From: a virus
Reading direction: 5' to 3' (one strand)
IMG/VR virus record: IMGVR_UViG_3300025849_000037
Location: 1 to 61,030 of that record
Length of the DNA stretch: 61,030 bases
This document shows positions 6,538-12,944 of this stretch, in pieces. Within the stretch, counting starts at the first letter, position 1. Each line of letters starts with the position of its first letter. The position numbers and the translations under genes were made by a program. The notes beneath the pieces are model-generated. The model was not told the origin of the DNA, did not search any database, and saw nothing but the letters and a program-made list of their open reading frames with translations.

Positions 6538-6960
6538 ATGATTGAAACAAAAGAAGGATTGCTAGAGTATTGGACAGAACAATCTCTACCCCAAGGAACA
6601 GCAGAGAACATCCATTGGCTAAGACATAGCTGTGATGCTTTCTTCTTAGACAAGGGCTACCGCCCATTGAATTACCCACACAGCGATGCGTTTCAAACGT
6701 ATCACAACCCCAAGGGCAACAAGGCTGTTAGAGTAAATATAGCGAGGACATTCGATGACTCGTTGCTAGGCAATGAGAATTGGATTATAGTAGAGGCTAG
6801 AGGCAACACTTATGTAGCGCCCTACAATGCTGCTAGAGACATGGGTGTGATTACGAGTATTAGAGGCATGTACTTTACAGACTCGTCTAACTCAACCGCA
6901 GAAGACTTAATTAAATCAACTGAAATACTAATAGATAATAATTTAGCCTATGAAATTTGA
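6538..6960 (+). CDS. Hypothetical protein, 140 aa
   Basis: The frame is open from 6367, but the first 57 codons coincide with the tRNA-like element and repeat motif, so the ATG at 6538 is preferred. The product is soluble, mixed alpha/beta, with His, Trp and Tyr scattered in the first half and no recognised catalytic motif. It overlaps the next gene by 11 bases. Confidence 0.65.
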   Translation: MIETKEGLLEYWTEQSLPQGTAENIHWLRHSCDAFFLDKGYRPLNYPHSDAFQTYHNPKGNKAVRVNIARTFDDSLLGNENWIIVEARGNTYVAPYNAARDMGVITSIRGMYFTDSSNSTAEDLIKSTEILIDNNLAYEI

Positions 6961-7342
6961 TGACATCTTTAGCCCTCAAGAAAGTACCGAGGGAACAACA
7001 ATTACAGACTTCTTTGGGGTCGATACCGACAAGATGGTATCGTGGGTCAAGGACGTTGTAAAACTCAGCAGACAAGAAGACGTTCTAGATACCGACATCG
7101 TGATAGCGGCCATGGCTGTCACGGAGACTAAAGAGGAACTAGCTGTCTTGCAACACTTGGTGCTGAAGGCTACCATGAGTGAGATAATGTCTACCGCAGA
7201 TGAGTCTGCTAGACTACTAGATTGGACTCGTGAGGCACTTGAAAACATGAGTGAAGAGGCGCAGGCTCAGTACGCTGAGTTCATGGTCGGGAAACTCTTA
7301 GAGAACGGAGATATTAACTTCGAAGATTTTGATGACGAGTAG
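6950..7342 (+). CDS. Acidic helical hypothetical protein, 130 aa
   Basis: The product is predicted mostly helical and strongly acidic, ending in a run of Glu/Asp. No family recognised. It overlaps the upstream gene by 11 bases and closes this cluster; a palindrome-rich gap follows before the next gene. Confidence 0.65.
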   Translation: MKFDDIFSPQESTEGTTITDFFGVDTDKMVSWVKDVVKLSRQEDVLDTDIVIAAMAVTETKEELAVLQHLVLKATMSEIMSTADESARLLDWTREALENMSEEAQAQYAEFMVGKLLENGDINFEDFDDE

Positions 7343-7430
7343 TTACTTAGTAACTCACACGTGTACGTATACGCACTATGAATATATATATGTAATCTCT
7401 TCTCCCTTATAGGGGAGAAGAAGAGATTAC
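7343..7430 (+). other. Palindrome-rich gap with a long RNA hairpin
   Basis: GTTAC-TTA-GTAAC lies at 7345-7357, and ACACGTGT and GTACGTATAC follow. At 7392-7430 a long stem pairs GTAATCTCTTCTCCC with GGGAG...AAGAGATTAC, interrupted only by a 3-base AAG bulge, around a loop of about 5-6 bases. No U-run follows, so it is not a standard terminator; it could be a processing site or an mRNA end-stabiliser. Confidence 0.6.
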
Positions 7431-7457
7431 TCAAGATAATAACTTAAATTAATACCT

Positions 7458-7829
7458 ATGACAGACTTAATTGGATTGTATGGAATCGTGGTAGACCCTA
7501 TTGAGGGAGTATCAATTAGACACTTGCCGAATGGTCGTGCTAGTCTAAACGAATTGTATTCTATTATCGACTGCGACTATGTTGAGCTATCAGTTCTTAC
7601 TGATGAGCTAGACCTATTTGTAGACGAGGAAGGATTGGTTAACGGGGCTGCACAGCGTGTAGGCTGTTTCCAAGTTCAAGATGCAGATGGCGAGAGACTA
7701 GGGCAGGTCATGTATGCAGGACGTGGTGTAATACTACAGAATGCTGAGGATGACAGCGTAGGATTCACTAGGCAGAGAGCCACGGCAATAGTAGAATCTT
7801 TAACATTTCAAGGCATGGCCGTCTTGTAA
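7458..7829 (+). CDS. DUF3846-like protein, 123 aa
   Basis: Residues about 25-60 carry the pattern I associate with DUF3846: a region ending in VELSVL, then LFVDEEGLV and an asparagine-poor linker, followed near residues 80-100 by a Gly-rich hydrophobic strand (GQVMYAGRGVIL). The family is common in phages and plasmids with unknown function. A promoter for the recombination genes lies at its 3-prime end. Confidence 0.55.
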   Translation: MTDLIGLYGIVVDPIEGVSIRHLPNGRASLNELYSIIDCDYVELSVLTDELDLFVDEEGLVNGAAQRVGCFQVQDADGERLGQVMYAGRGVILQNAEDDSVGFTRQRATAIVESLTFQGMAVL

Positions 7830-7854
7830 ATCCTGCCGCCACTTTGTATATTAG
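7824..7854 (+). promoter_or_regulatory. Promoter for the recombination operon
   Basis: TTG at 7824-7826, exactly 20 bases, then TATATTAG at 7847-7854, close to the Bacteroidota consensus TTG-N19-20-TAnnTTTG. The ERF gene starts 23 bases downstream, after a CAA-rich leader typical of Bacteroidota translation starts. Confidence 0.7.
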
Positions 7855-7876
7855 TAGTAACCAACAACAACAACAT

Positions 7877-8473
7877 ATGAGTAAATTAAATTCAGCACTC
7901 ATCGCAGTGCAATCCCAACTGAAAGCGCCAAAGAATCAGCGCAACAACTTCGGCAAGTACAACTATCGTAGTGCCGAGGATATCCTAGAGGCTGTCAAGC
8001 CTTTACTATCTGCTAACGGACTATCAATGACAATCAGCGACTCAGTAGAGGAACTAGGCGGCATGGTCGTAATCACATCTTCGGTTGTAGTTACGGATGG
8101 TACGGATTCAGTAACAGCATCTGCACAAGCAGGGGTTGACCCGAATCGCAAAGGTATGGACATCGCTCAGTCTTTCGGCTCATCTAGTTCTTACGCTCGT
8201 AAGTACGCAATGAACGGCATGTTCCTAATCGACGATACCAAGGATGCTGACGCTACCAACACACATGGTAACAACTCAGCAATTAAATCCACACCTGCGC
8301 CTCGTGCTACATCAGCACCGAGTGCAGCAAAGGACAGCGATTGGTTCAGCAAGTCTATCGACTACATCAAGTCTGCTAGCGACAAAGGTCAAGCATACGA
8401 GATGGTAATCAGTAAGTACGGCACGTCTGCGTCCGAGAAGCAGATTGCAGCACTTCAAAAGTTCTTAGGTTAA
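7877..8473 (+). CDS. erf: ERF-family single-strand annealing protein
   Basis: A 198-residue protein. The first half has the ERF recombinase pattern: an N-terminal helix, NFGKYNYRSAEDIL near residues 23-36, and the family hallmark SFGSSSSYARKYAMNGMF around 98-115. It is followed by a low-complexity Ala/Pro/Ser linker and a C-terminal helical tail. ERF proteins anneal complementary single strands with a partner exonuclease, here the next gene. The start at 7877 is preferred over an in-frame ATG at 7844, which lies inside the promoter. Its stop overlaps the nuclease start. Confidence 0.9.
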   Translation: MSKLNSALIAVQSQLKAPKNQRNNFGKYNYRSAEDILEAVKPLLSANGLSMTISDSVEELGGMVVITSSVVVTDGTDSVTASAQAGVDPNRKGMDIAQSFGSSSSYARKYAMNGMFLIDDTKDADATNTHGNNSAIKSTPAPRATSAPSAAKDSDWFSKSIDYIKSASDKGQAYEMVISKYGTSASEKQIAALQKFLG

Positions 8474-9273
8474 TGCAGTTTGCATCTGCACTACAAGAGA
8501 AAACGGGGAAGGGGTACGTAAGTGCCTCTTCTCTTAAATATGCAGTACCTACTTCCAAAGACTTCGACATGATGGCTTGGGAACTGAACATGAAAGGTGA
8601 ACTCAAGAAGACGGGTAAGCACTTCACGTTTGGTGGTCTGTATGACATGCTCTTACTTGAGCCCGATAATGTTTGGGACAAGTATATCGTTCTAAAGGAC
8701 GAAGAGATTTGCGCTGAGATTGGCGGTAAGAACCCACGTGCTACGAAAAGGTACAAAGAGTGGGCAGCCGAGCAGCAAGGGGACAAGGAACTAATCTCAT
8801 GGGTAGAATACAATACAGCTAAGGTGATGGTCAAGAGACTACGCGACAGCGAGGTTGTAGACTACAGCACGGGTGAGGTTGTGAGTCTGTCTCAGTTCAT
8901 TCAAGGTGAGCCGCAGAAGGAGTTCAACTCTTGGATAGGAGATGTGCCCGTACGAGGCTTCCTAGACGTTCTAGGGGACGGATTCATTACTGATGTAAAG
9001 ACTACCCGTAGCATGAAGGCATTCAAGTACGATGTGTTCGATTTGAACTACGACTTGCAGGCTTACATCTACTGCGAGGTATTCAACATCAAAGACTTCT
9101 ATTGGTTGGCGCAAGTTAAGGACAAGCCTTATACATGTGCATTGATTAAAGCGTCCGAAGAAACTCTTGCGAGAGGCAAGGATAAGTTCGAGACTGCTGT
9201 TAGTAACATTGAGCAATGGTTAATTACAGAGCCCAAGGCAACTGAGACATTCGCTCTACAATACACTTTATAA
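8473..9273 (+). CDS. RecE-like PD-(D/E)XK exonuclease (DUF3799-type)
   Basis: A 266-residue protein. GGLYDMLLLEP (54-64) matches the N-terminal motif of phage RecE/YqaJ-like nucleases. Catalytic residues are visible as D165 in RGFLD, D174 and K176 in TDVKTT, followed by Q196 in LQAYIY. It would resect duplex ends to give single strands for the ERF annealing protein upstream, with which it overlaps by one base. Together they form the phage recombination pair. Family assignment is from motifs. Confidence 0.85.
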   Translation: MQFASALQEKTGKGYVSASSLKYAVPTSKDFDMMAWELNMKGELKKTGKHFTFGGLYDMLLLEPDNVWDKYIVLKDEEICAEIGGKNPRATKRYKEWAAEQQGDKELISWVEYNTAKVMVKRLRDSEVVDYSTGEVVSLSQFIQGEPQKEFNSWIGDVPVRGFLDVLGDGFITDVKTTRSMKAFKYDVFDLNYDLQAYIYCEVFNIKDFYWLAQVKDKPYTCALIKASEETLARGKDKFETAVSNIEQWLITEPKATETFALQYTL

Positions 9274-9641
9274 TGAACATGTACAGACTTCAATTAGCAA
9301 TGCGTTATATACGCAGATTATTCACGGGCACAAAAAGTTTTTCTAAGTCCGACTTGCAATTCATTGTTGAATCCGTTAATAGTATATACGGCATCGACTT
9401 ATCGTCACCACAACATGGACATAAGCAGGCTCAAGTTAAACAAGCGCTAGTAGCTTTCCTAGATGAGAGCGGTGAGTACAAGACAGACACAGAGATGACC
9501 AACGCACTAGTAAGTGCAGGTGTTGCATCAAGAGGCTTTAGCCGACGTAATGTCACTCACATGATTAATACTCTAGGAAAAGAGATTACAGACTTAAATG
9601 TCTATCGTGAGTTTAAGAAGAATGTTAATTCAGTACTTTAA
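9273..9641 (+). CDS. Hypothetical protein of the recombination operon, 122 aa
   Basis: It starts on the last base of the nuclease stop codon (TAATG). The product is basic and helical, with a possible DNA-binding character (R/K-rich start, two helix pairs around residues 70-100), but no family is recognised. Its place between the nuclease and the SSB-like gene suggests a role in recombination or replication; this is inferred from position only. Confidence 0.7.
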   Translation: MNMYRLQLAMRYIRRLFTGTKSFSKSDLQFIVESVNSIYGIDLSSPQHGHKQAQVKQALVAFLDESGEYKTDTEMTNALVSAGVASRGFSRRNVTHMINTLGKEITDLNVYREFKKNVNSVL

Positions 9642-9665
9642 TTTTAATTTAATAAATAATCAATT

Positions 9666-9980
9666 ATGAGTAACTATCAAAACAACAACCCACTAGTAGG
9701 ATTCGTTAATGCACCACGTGTAGAAATCCGTGTATCATTCACCGAGGCAGAGTTAAACGACATGCGTCAGTACTTAACGGGTAAAGACACTAAGCGTGTT
9801 TACTTGACAATCAAAACGGGCGAGAAGAAAGACAAGAGCGGTACATACCAAATCGCATCAGTCTATGACCCTAGCGCTAACCAACAAGGTTCGCAAGCGT
9901 CTCAGTCTTACGCTCAAAAGCAAGGCGCTCCTGCACCTAGCCAAGCTAACGCAACGGCAGGTGGAGATTTACCATTCTAA
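9666..9980 (+). CDS. Small single-strand-binding-like protein with DLPF tail
   Basis: A 104-residue protein. Residues 15-65 are beta-strand-rich with conserved-looking aromatic and basic positions; 66-98 are a Gln/Ala/Ser/Pro-rich linker; the end is GGDLPF. The layout of compact domain, disordered linker and acidic tip ending in Pro-Phe is the hallmark of single-strand binding proteins, whose tip recruits partners. The core is shorter than a normal OB-fold SSB, so this is an inference from architecture and from the recombination operon. Confidence 0.6.
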   Translation: MSNYQNNNPLVGFVNAPRVEIRVSFTEAELNDMRQYLTGKDTKRVYLTIKTGEKKDKSGTYQIASVYDPSANQQGSQASQSYAQKQGAPAPSQANATAGGDLPF

Positions 9981-10013
9981 ATTAGGATATCTTAATTTAA
10001 TGTATTACATTTG

Positions 10014-10044
10014 TGCCCCTGCTAGAAATAGTGGGGGCATTTTT
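10014..10044 (+). terminator. Intrinsic terminator after the SSB-like gene
   Basis: An 11-pair stem joins TGCCCCTGCTA (10014-10024) to TAGTGGGGGCA (10029-10039) with two G-U pairs and a GAAA tetraloop, followed by five T. It ends the recombination operon. TACATTTG at 10006-10013, just before it, resembles a -7 box but has no TTG at the right distance. Confidence 0.9.
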
Positions 10045-10046
10045 AC

Positions 10047-10125
10047 GGGGGTGTATGGTGGGTGATACCTAAAACAATTGTGTAAGTCTTTGGGTGTTGC
10101 GGAAGTTCGACTCTTCCCTCCCTCA
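10047..10125 (+). ncRNA. tRNA-like element 2 (T-arm and acceptor only)
   Basis: GGAAG-TTCGACT-CTTCC (10101-10117) is a textbook T-arm. CTCCCTC (10118-10124) can pair with GGGGGTG (10047-10053) with one G-U and one mismatch. TA follows as at tRNA positions 8-9, then a possible 3-pair D-stem (GGT/ACC). The middle 30 bases form no anticodon arm. The segment GTGTATGGT after the 5-prime acceptor strand is shared with the element at 6364. Probably a degenerate tRNA or mimic. Confidence 0.4.
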
Positions 10126-10145
10126 CTAATTTAATTAAACAACAT

Positions 10146-10742
10146 ATGAAAAATCTAATCTTAGGTGCTGCTGCGGCAGCCCTGCTCGCTTGTGAGCCAA
10201 TAGAAATCAATACTACTGACGCAATCTGTTTACGCTACGAGGCATGGACTAACAACGTCGAGGTAGCATCGGGCGAAATCAACGCTATTACACTCAGTCA
10301 AAAGAATAGTCTAGTAGACAGCATTGGTGTTCACTATAACGCTGATTCTGTTTGGGCTGAAACATTCTTCTGCATCGAGGAACAAGGCTTACCTACTGAG
10401 GGTGAGGTTTGGTACAGCGTCACACTCAAGGATGTTCAGTATTCGGGATGGGCAGGCGGTTGGGATGGCGACACGTGCATCGAAGACCTTTGCTTATTCG
10501 CATTCGACAATGGAGTTATGACTACGTTAGATACGGGGATGTATATTATAGACTTCCCAATCCTAGGTAACCAATGGACGGGGAACATTCAGTTCGCAAT
10601 TCAAAACAACATCGACTCTCTTGTCATCGGCGGCGAGGCTTGGGGATACGATAAGATTGGCGGTAAACACACGCTCAACAGACTCACAGACTACCACGGC
10701 ATGGGTAGTCAAGTAACAACTCTAATCCTTACAGAACTATGA
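10146..10742 (+). CDS. Putative phage-encoded lipoprotein, 198 aa
   Basis: The N-terminus (MKNLILGAAAAALLAC) is a lipoprotein signal with a lipobox ending in Cys16, so the mature protein should be lipid-anchored outside the cytoplasm. The rest is acidic, rich in Trp and Tyr, with several Cys (around 77 and 110-117) and a predicted beta-rich fold. Phage lipoproteins commonly block superinfection or change the host surface; that role is inferred. It lies between a terminator and the transcription/replication genes and overlaps the next gene by 4 bases. Confidence 0.7.
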   Translation: MKNLILGAAAAALLACEPIEINTTDAICLRYEAWTNNVEVASGEINAITLSQKNSLVDSIGVHYNADSVWAETFFCIEEQGLPTEGEVWYSVTLKDVQYSGWAGGWDGDTCIEDLCLFAFDNGVMTTLDTGMYIIDFPILGNQWTGNIQFAIQNNIDSLVIGGEAWGYDKIGGKHTLNRLTDYHGMGSQVTTLILTEL

Positions 10743-11089
10743 TAACAGATAAAGCACTTACACAAGTCCTTGCTATGCATTTGTATAGCGAGGGTATGGG
10801 CGAGGTTTCCGACATTACGGAGACTACGTTTTGGATTGAGGGGCAGCGCAAGAACAAGGTTGAGGTTCACTCGGCTATGCTTGGAAACAAGATTGACTTC
10901 AGCGCCTGCTGCTTATGTTGCGACTTCGTTCTGCTCAGTCTGTTAGACAAGACGGGCGACAATGTGATTCTGTTGCCTACTGATAAACTCAAGGCCGTTA
11001 TGACAGACAACAACGTATCTCTAGTAGATATGGCTGAGTTCATAATCTATCGTTGGGCTGTAGAGTTCCTACCTGCTAGTGTCGCTTAA
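10739..11089 (+). CDS. Hypothetical protein, 116 aa, Cys cluster
   Basis: It is coupled to the lipoprotein gene by a 4-base overlap. The middle holds CCLCCDF (about residues 57-63), an unusual Cys cluster, between helical segments. No family is recognised, and too few ligands are visible to claim a metal site. It overlaps the next gene by 11 bases. Confidence 0.65.
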   Translation: MITDKALTQVLAMHLYSEGMGEVSDITETTFWIEGQRKNKVEVHSAMLGNKIDFSACCLCCDFVLLSLLDKTGDNVILLPTDKLKAVMTDNNVSLVDMAEFIIYRWAVEFLPASVA

Positions 11090-11303
11090 CCTAGAGGCTG
11101 CTACAGACTTGTTAATCTTTAAGGCTCTCATACATTCCGAGACGCAAAAAGATGCAGCCAAGGCACTAGGTATGACACCAAGGAATCTACAACTAATCAA
11201 GAAGAAAAAACCTTTAATATGGACAAGCGCACAATATACTCGTACGTTATTGAAGTCAAATACAAAAAGGGTAAAGCATTCGTCAACAAGCAAATGTCAA
11301 TAG
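11079..11303 (+). CDS. Small Fis-type helix-turn-helix protein, 74 aa
   Basis: A GTG start at 11079 overlaps the upstream gene. Residues about 16-45 read as a helix-turn-helix: ETQKDAAKALGMTPRNLQLI, followed by a Lys run. This is the C-terminal helix-turn-helix pattern of Fis/NtrC-type proteins, without their other domains. It overlaps the next gene by 85 bases in another frame, so one of the two may be shorter than drawn. It lies just upstream of a sigma-like gene. Confidence 0.5.
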   Translation: MSLNLEAATDLLIFKALIHSETQKDAAKALGMTPRNLQLIKKKKPLIWTSAQYTRTLLKSNTKRVKHSSTSKCQ

Positions 11304-11494
11304 TCTCGGTGGCTAAGACAGCCATGGAGATGAACAACATACCACGAGTAGTACGGGCTCTTCAAGCGGAGATATTCGGACATAAGTCTGCGGCCTACAA
11401 GAGTAACGCTAAGAACTTATGGGTCACTAAGATAATATCTAGTATAGAGGTCGGTAAATCTTTTTACTACACGGACGAAAATTATAAATTATGA
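11219..11494 (+). CDS. Hypothetical basic protein, 91 aa
   Basis: The product is basic and predicted alpha/beta, with the first 30 residues beta-rich and a helix near residues 35-60. It overlaps the next gene's ATG by 4 bases, a junction style seen throughout this operon, which supports the frame. Its 5-prime end overlaps the helix-turn-helix gene by 85 bases. No recognised family. Confidence 0.55.
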   Translation: MDKRTIYSYVIEVKYKKGKAFVNKQMSIVSVAKTAMEMNNIPRVVRALQAEIFGHKSAAYKSNAKNLWVTKIISSIEVGKSFYYTDENYKL

Positions 11495-12204
11495 TTCTAA
11501 CTAAGAATAGAATGGTGGAGTTCTTTCCATCGGACAATCGCTACCTGCATTACGTTGCTCGAAAGAACGGTCTGTTCTTCATCAACGATGACGATGTGGA
11601 GTCTGCGAGGTTCTTTGCTATCGAGGCTGTTATGCGGCTAGTCAGTAAGGAAGTAGAGTACGAGGACGAGAAGCACTTGCAGAGCGTAGTGCAGATGAAT
11701 GTCCTGCGTGCTATCTATCGCATGATAGAATGGAATAGCGCTAAGAAAAACTCACAAGACATACGCAGCGAGTCTGAGTTCATCGGAAGTGATGATGACG
11801 GATTCTCTACGTATATCGAGTTAGCTGAGTCGGATGACAAACCATACGACAACACAATGGCTATCATCGAGGAGTACGCTCAAGAGGTGCTAGACGATAT
11901 CGGCTATGCCGTTTACAAAATGACTTTATCCGACGTTGCAAGAAAGGATATGGCTGAGACATTGGGTATATCGCCCGAAGCTATTCGCCAAAGACAAAAG
12001 AGCAACGTTAAAAAACTAAAACTAAAATACGACAGAGATGAGAATGACAAAGAAAGTTTTCGAGAGAATCGTAGAAAGATACGTGACAGAATACGACGTA
12101 AACCCATTGCAGAAAACAAGGCAACGGAACGTGCTAGTGCCGAGGCAAACGCTTTTCTACATACTCAATACGAAATTCCATATTCACTTCCAAACATTGA
12201 GTGA
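11491..12204 (+). CDS. Sigma-factor-like protein
   Basis: A 237-residue protein. Residues 35-90 are helical, with aromatic and basic residues in a pattern compatible with sigma region 2 (weak). Residues 145-180 match sigma region 4: LSDVARKDMAETLGISPEAIRQRQKSNVKKLK, a helix-turn-helix that reads -33/-35 elements. The last 57 residues are basic and overlap the next gene by 167 bases. It could redirect host RNA polymerase to phage promoters. The region 4 match is good; a full sigma function is inferred. Confidence 0.65.
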   Translation: MILTKNRMVEFFPSDNRYLHYVARKNGLFFINDDDVESARFFAIEAVMRLVSKEVEYEDEKHLQSVVQMNVLRAIYRMIEWNSAKKNSQDIRSESEFIGSDDDGFSTYIELAESDDKPYDNTMAIIEEYAQEVLDDIGYAVYKMTLSDVARKDMAETLGISPEAIRQRQKSNVKKLKLKYDRDENDKESFRENRRKIRDRIRRKPIAENKATERASAEANAFLHTQYEIPYSLPNIE

Positions 12205-12478
12205 TTGGACGGGTTGGGATAGAAGCATTGGCTACCACAGCGTTGAGCAGGTCAACAACGGGCTAGATATTAAGTCTGCAGAGTACACCGATGAGATTAA
12301 CAAGTGGGCATTAGTCTTCACTGCCTTAGACGGAATCATCAAGGTCAAGGCTCAAATCAAAGAGGATGAGGCTGTCAGTGCTGAGGCTAGTATAATTAAG
12401 TTTCTAACCAAGTTTGACACAACCACATCACTTGATATATTATATAACGTAGTAAACACATTGCGCAATGACAGATAA
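12038..12478 (+). CDS. Stand-alone DnaA domain IV-like DNA-binding protein
   Basis: A 146-residue protein. Residues about 28-75 resemble the DnaA C-terminal DNA-binding domain: LVPRQTLFYIL, then LSDWTGWDRSIGYHSVEQVN, parallel to the DnaA signature in which a basic helix-turn-helix ends with D-H-S-T-V-x-H. There is no AAA+ domain. Such a protein could mark a phage origin next to the primase-helicase gene, or recognise DnaA boxes in the host. The 167-base overlap with the sigma-like gene is long but both frames carry their domains. A second ATG lies at 12044. Confidence 0.6.
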   Translation: MRMTKKVFERIVERYVTEYDVNPLQKTRQRNVLVPRQTLFYILNTKFHIHFQTLSDWTGWDRSIGYHSVEQVNNGLDIKSAEYTDEINKWALVFTALDGIIKVKAQIKEDEAVSAEASIIKFLTKFDTTTSLDILYNVVNTLRNDR

Positions 12479-12944
12479 AGAAAGAAAAGCAACCAAGATA
12501 TTTCAAGGTGTGCTCATGTACTTTCCAAATGCTTTGTCCGAGGTTGCACGATGCAGCGCTCGCAGTAACGCACAGCACAACGGAGAGGATGCACCACTCT
12601 ATTGGGACATGGACAAGTCTAAGGATGAGTTAGGCAGTCTAACGCGTCACCTAGTAGACTTAGCTTCGGGAGAGGAATACGATGAGGACGGCACGCTAAA
12701 CATTGCAAAGATTGCATGGCGAGCCCTTGGCGCACTAGAGCGTCACCTAACGGGCGATGAGTCCTTTGAGAATGAAAACTTTTATAAAGAATTAAAACAA
12801 CCACAACATGGCGAAGAAAGAACCGAGAGTAACGATGTTTCAGTCAGTGTTCAAGACGGACAAGCCGTATCATATAACCCTTACGACTGCGCTACAACGC
12901 ATAGCGGAGGGGTCATCCAAGGATACGATTCAAGCCGTACGTGA
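12468..12944 (+). CDS. DUF5664-like dATP/dGTP pyrophosphohydrolase
   Basis: A 158-residue protein. Residues 15-90 fit the DUF5664 all-helical pattern: FPNALSEVARCSA, WDMDKSKDELGSLTRHL, then GTLNIAKIAWRALGALERHL, with acidic residues placed as in MazG-type metal-binding pyrophosphatases. Members hydrolyse dNTPs to dNMPs and are common in phages. The last 45 residues overlap the primase gene in another frame and look unstructured. It probably tunes the nucleotide pool for replication. Confidence 0.65.
   Translation: MTDKERKATKIFQGVLMYFPNALSEVARCSARSNAQHNGEDAPLYWDMDKSKDELGSLTRHLVDLASGEEYDEDGTLNIAKIAWRALGALERHLTGDESFENENFYKELKQPQHGEERTESNDVSVSVQDGQAVSYNPYDCATTHSGGVIQGYDSSRT

Noticed and set aside
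10006-10013. TACATTTG as a promoter
   Set aside because: The -7 match is good, but transcription would start inside the terminator hairpin and no TTG lies at the right distance.
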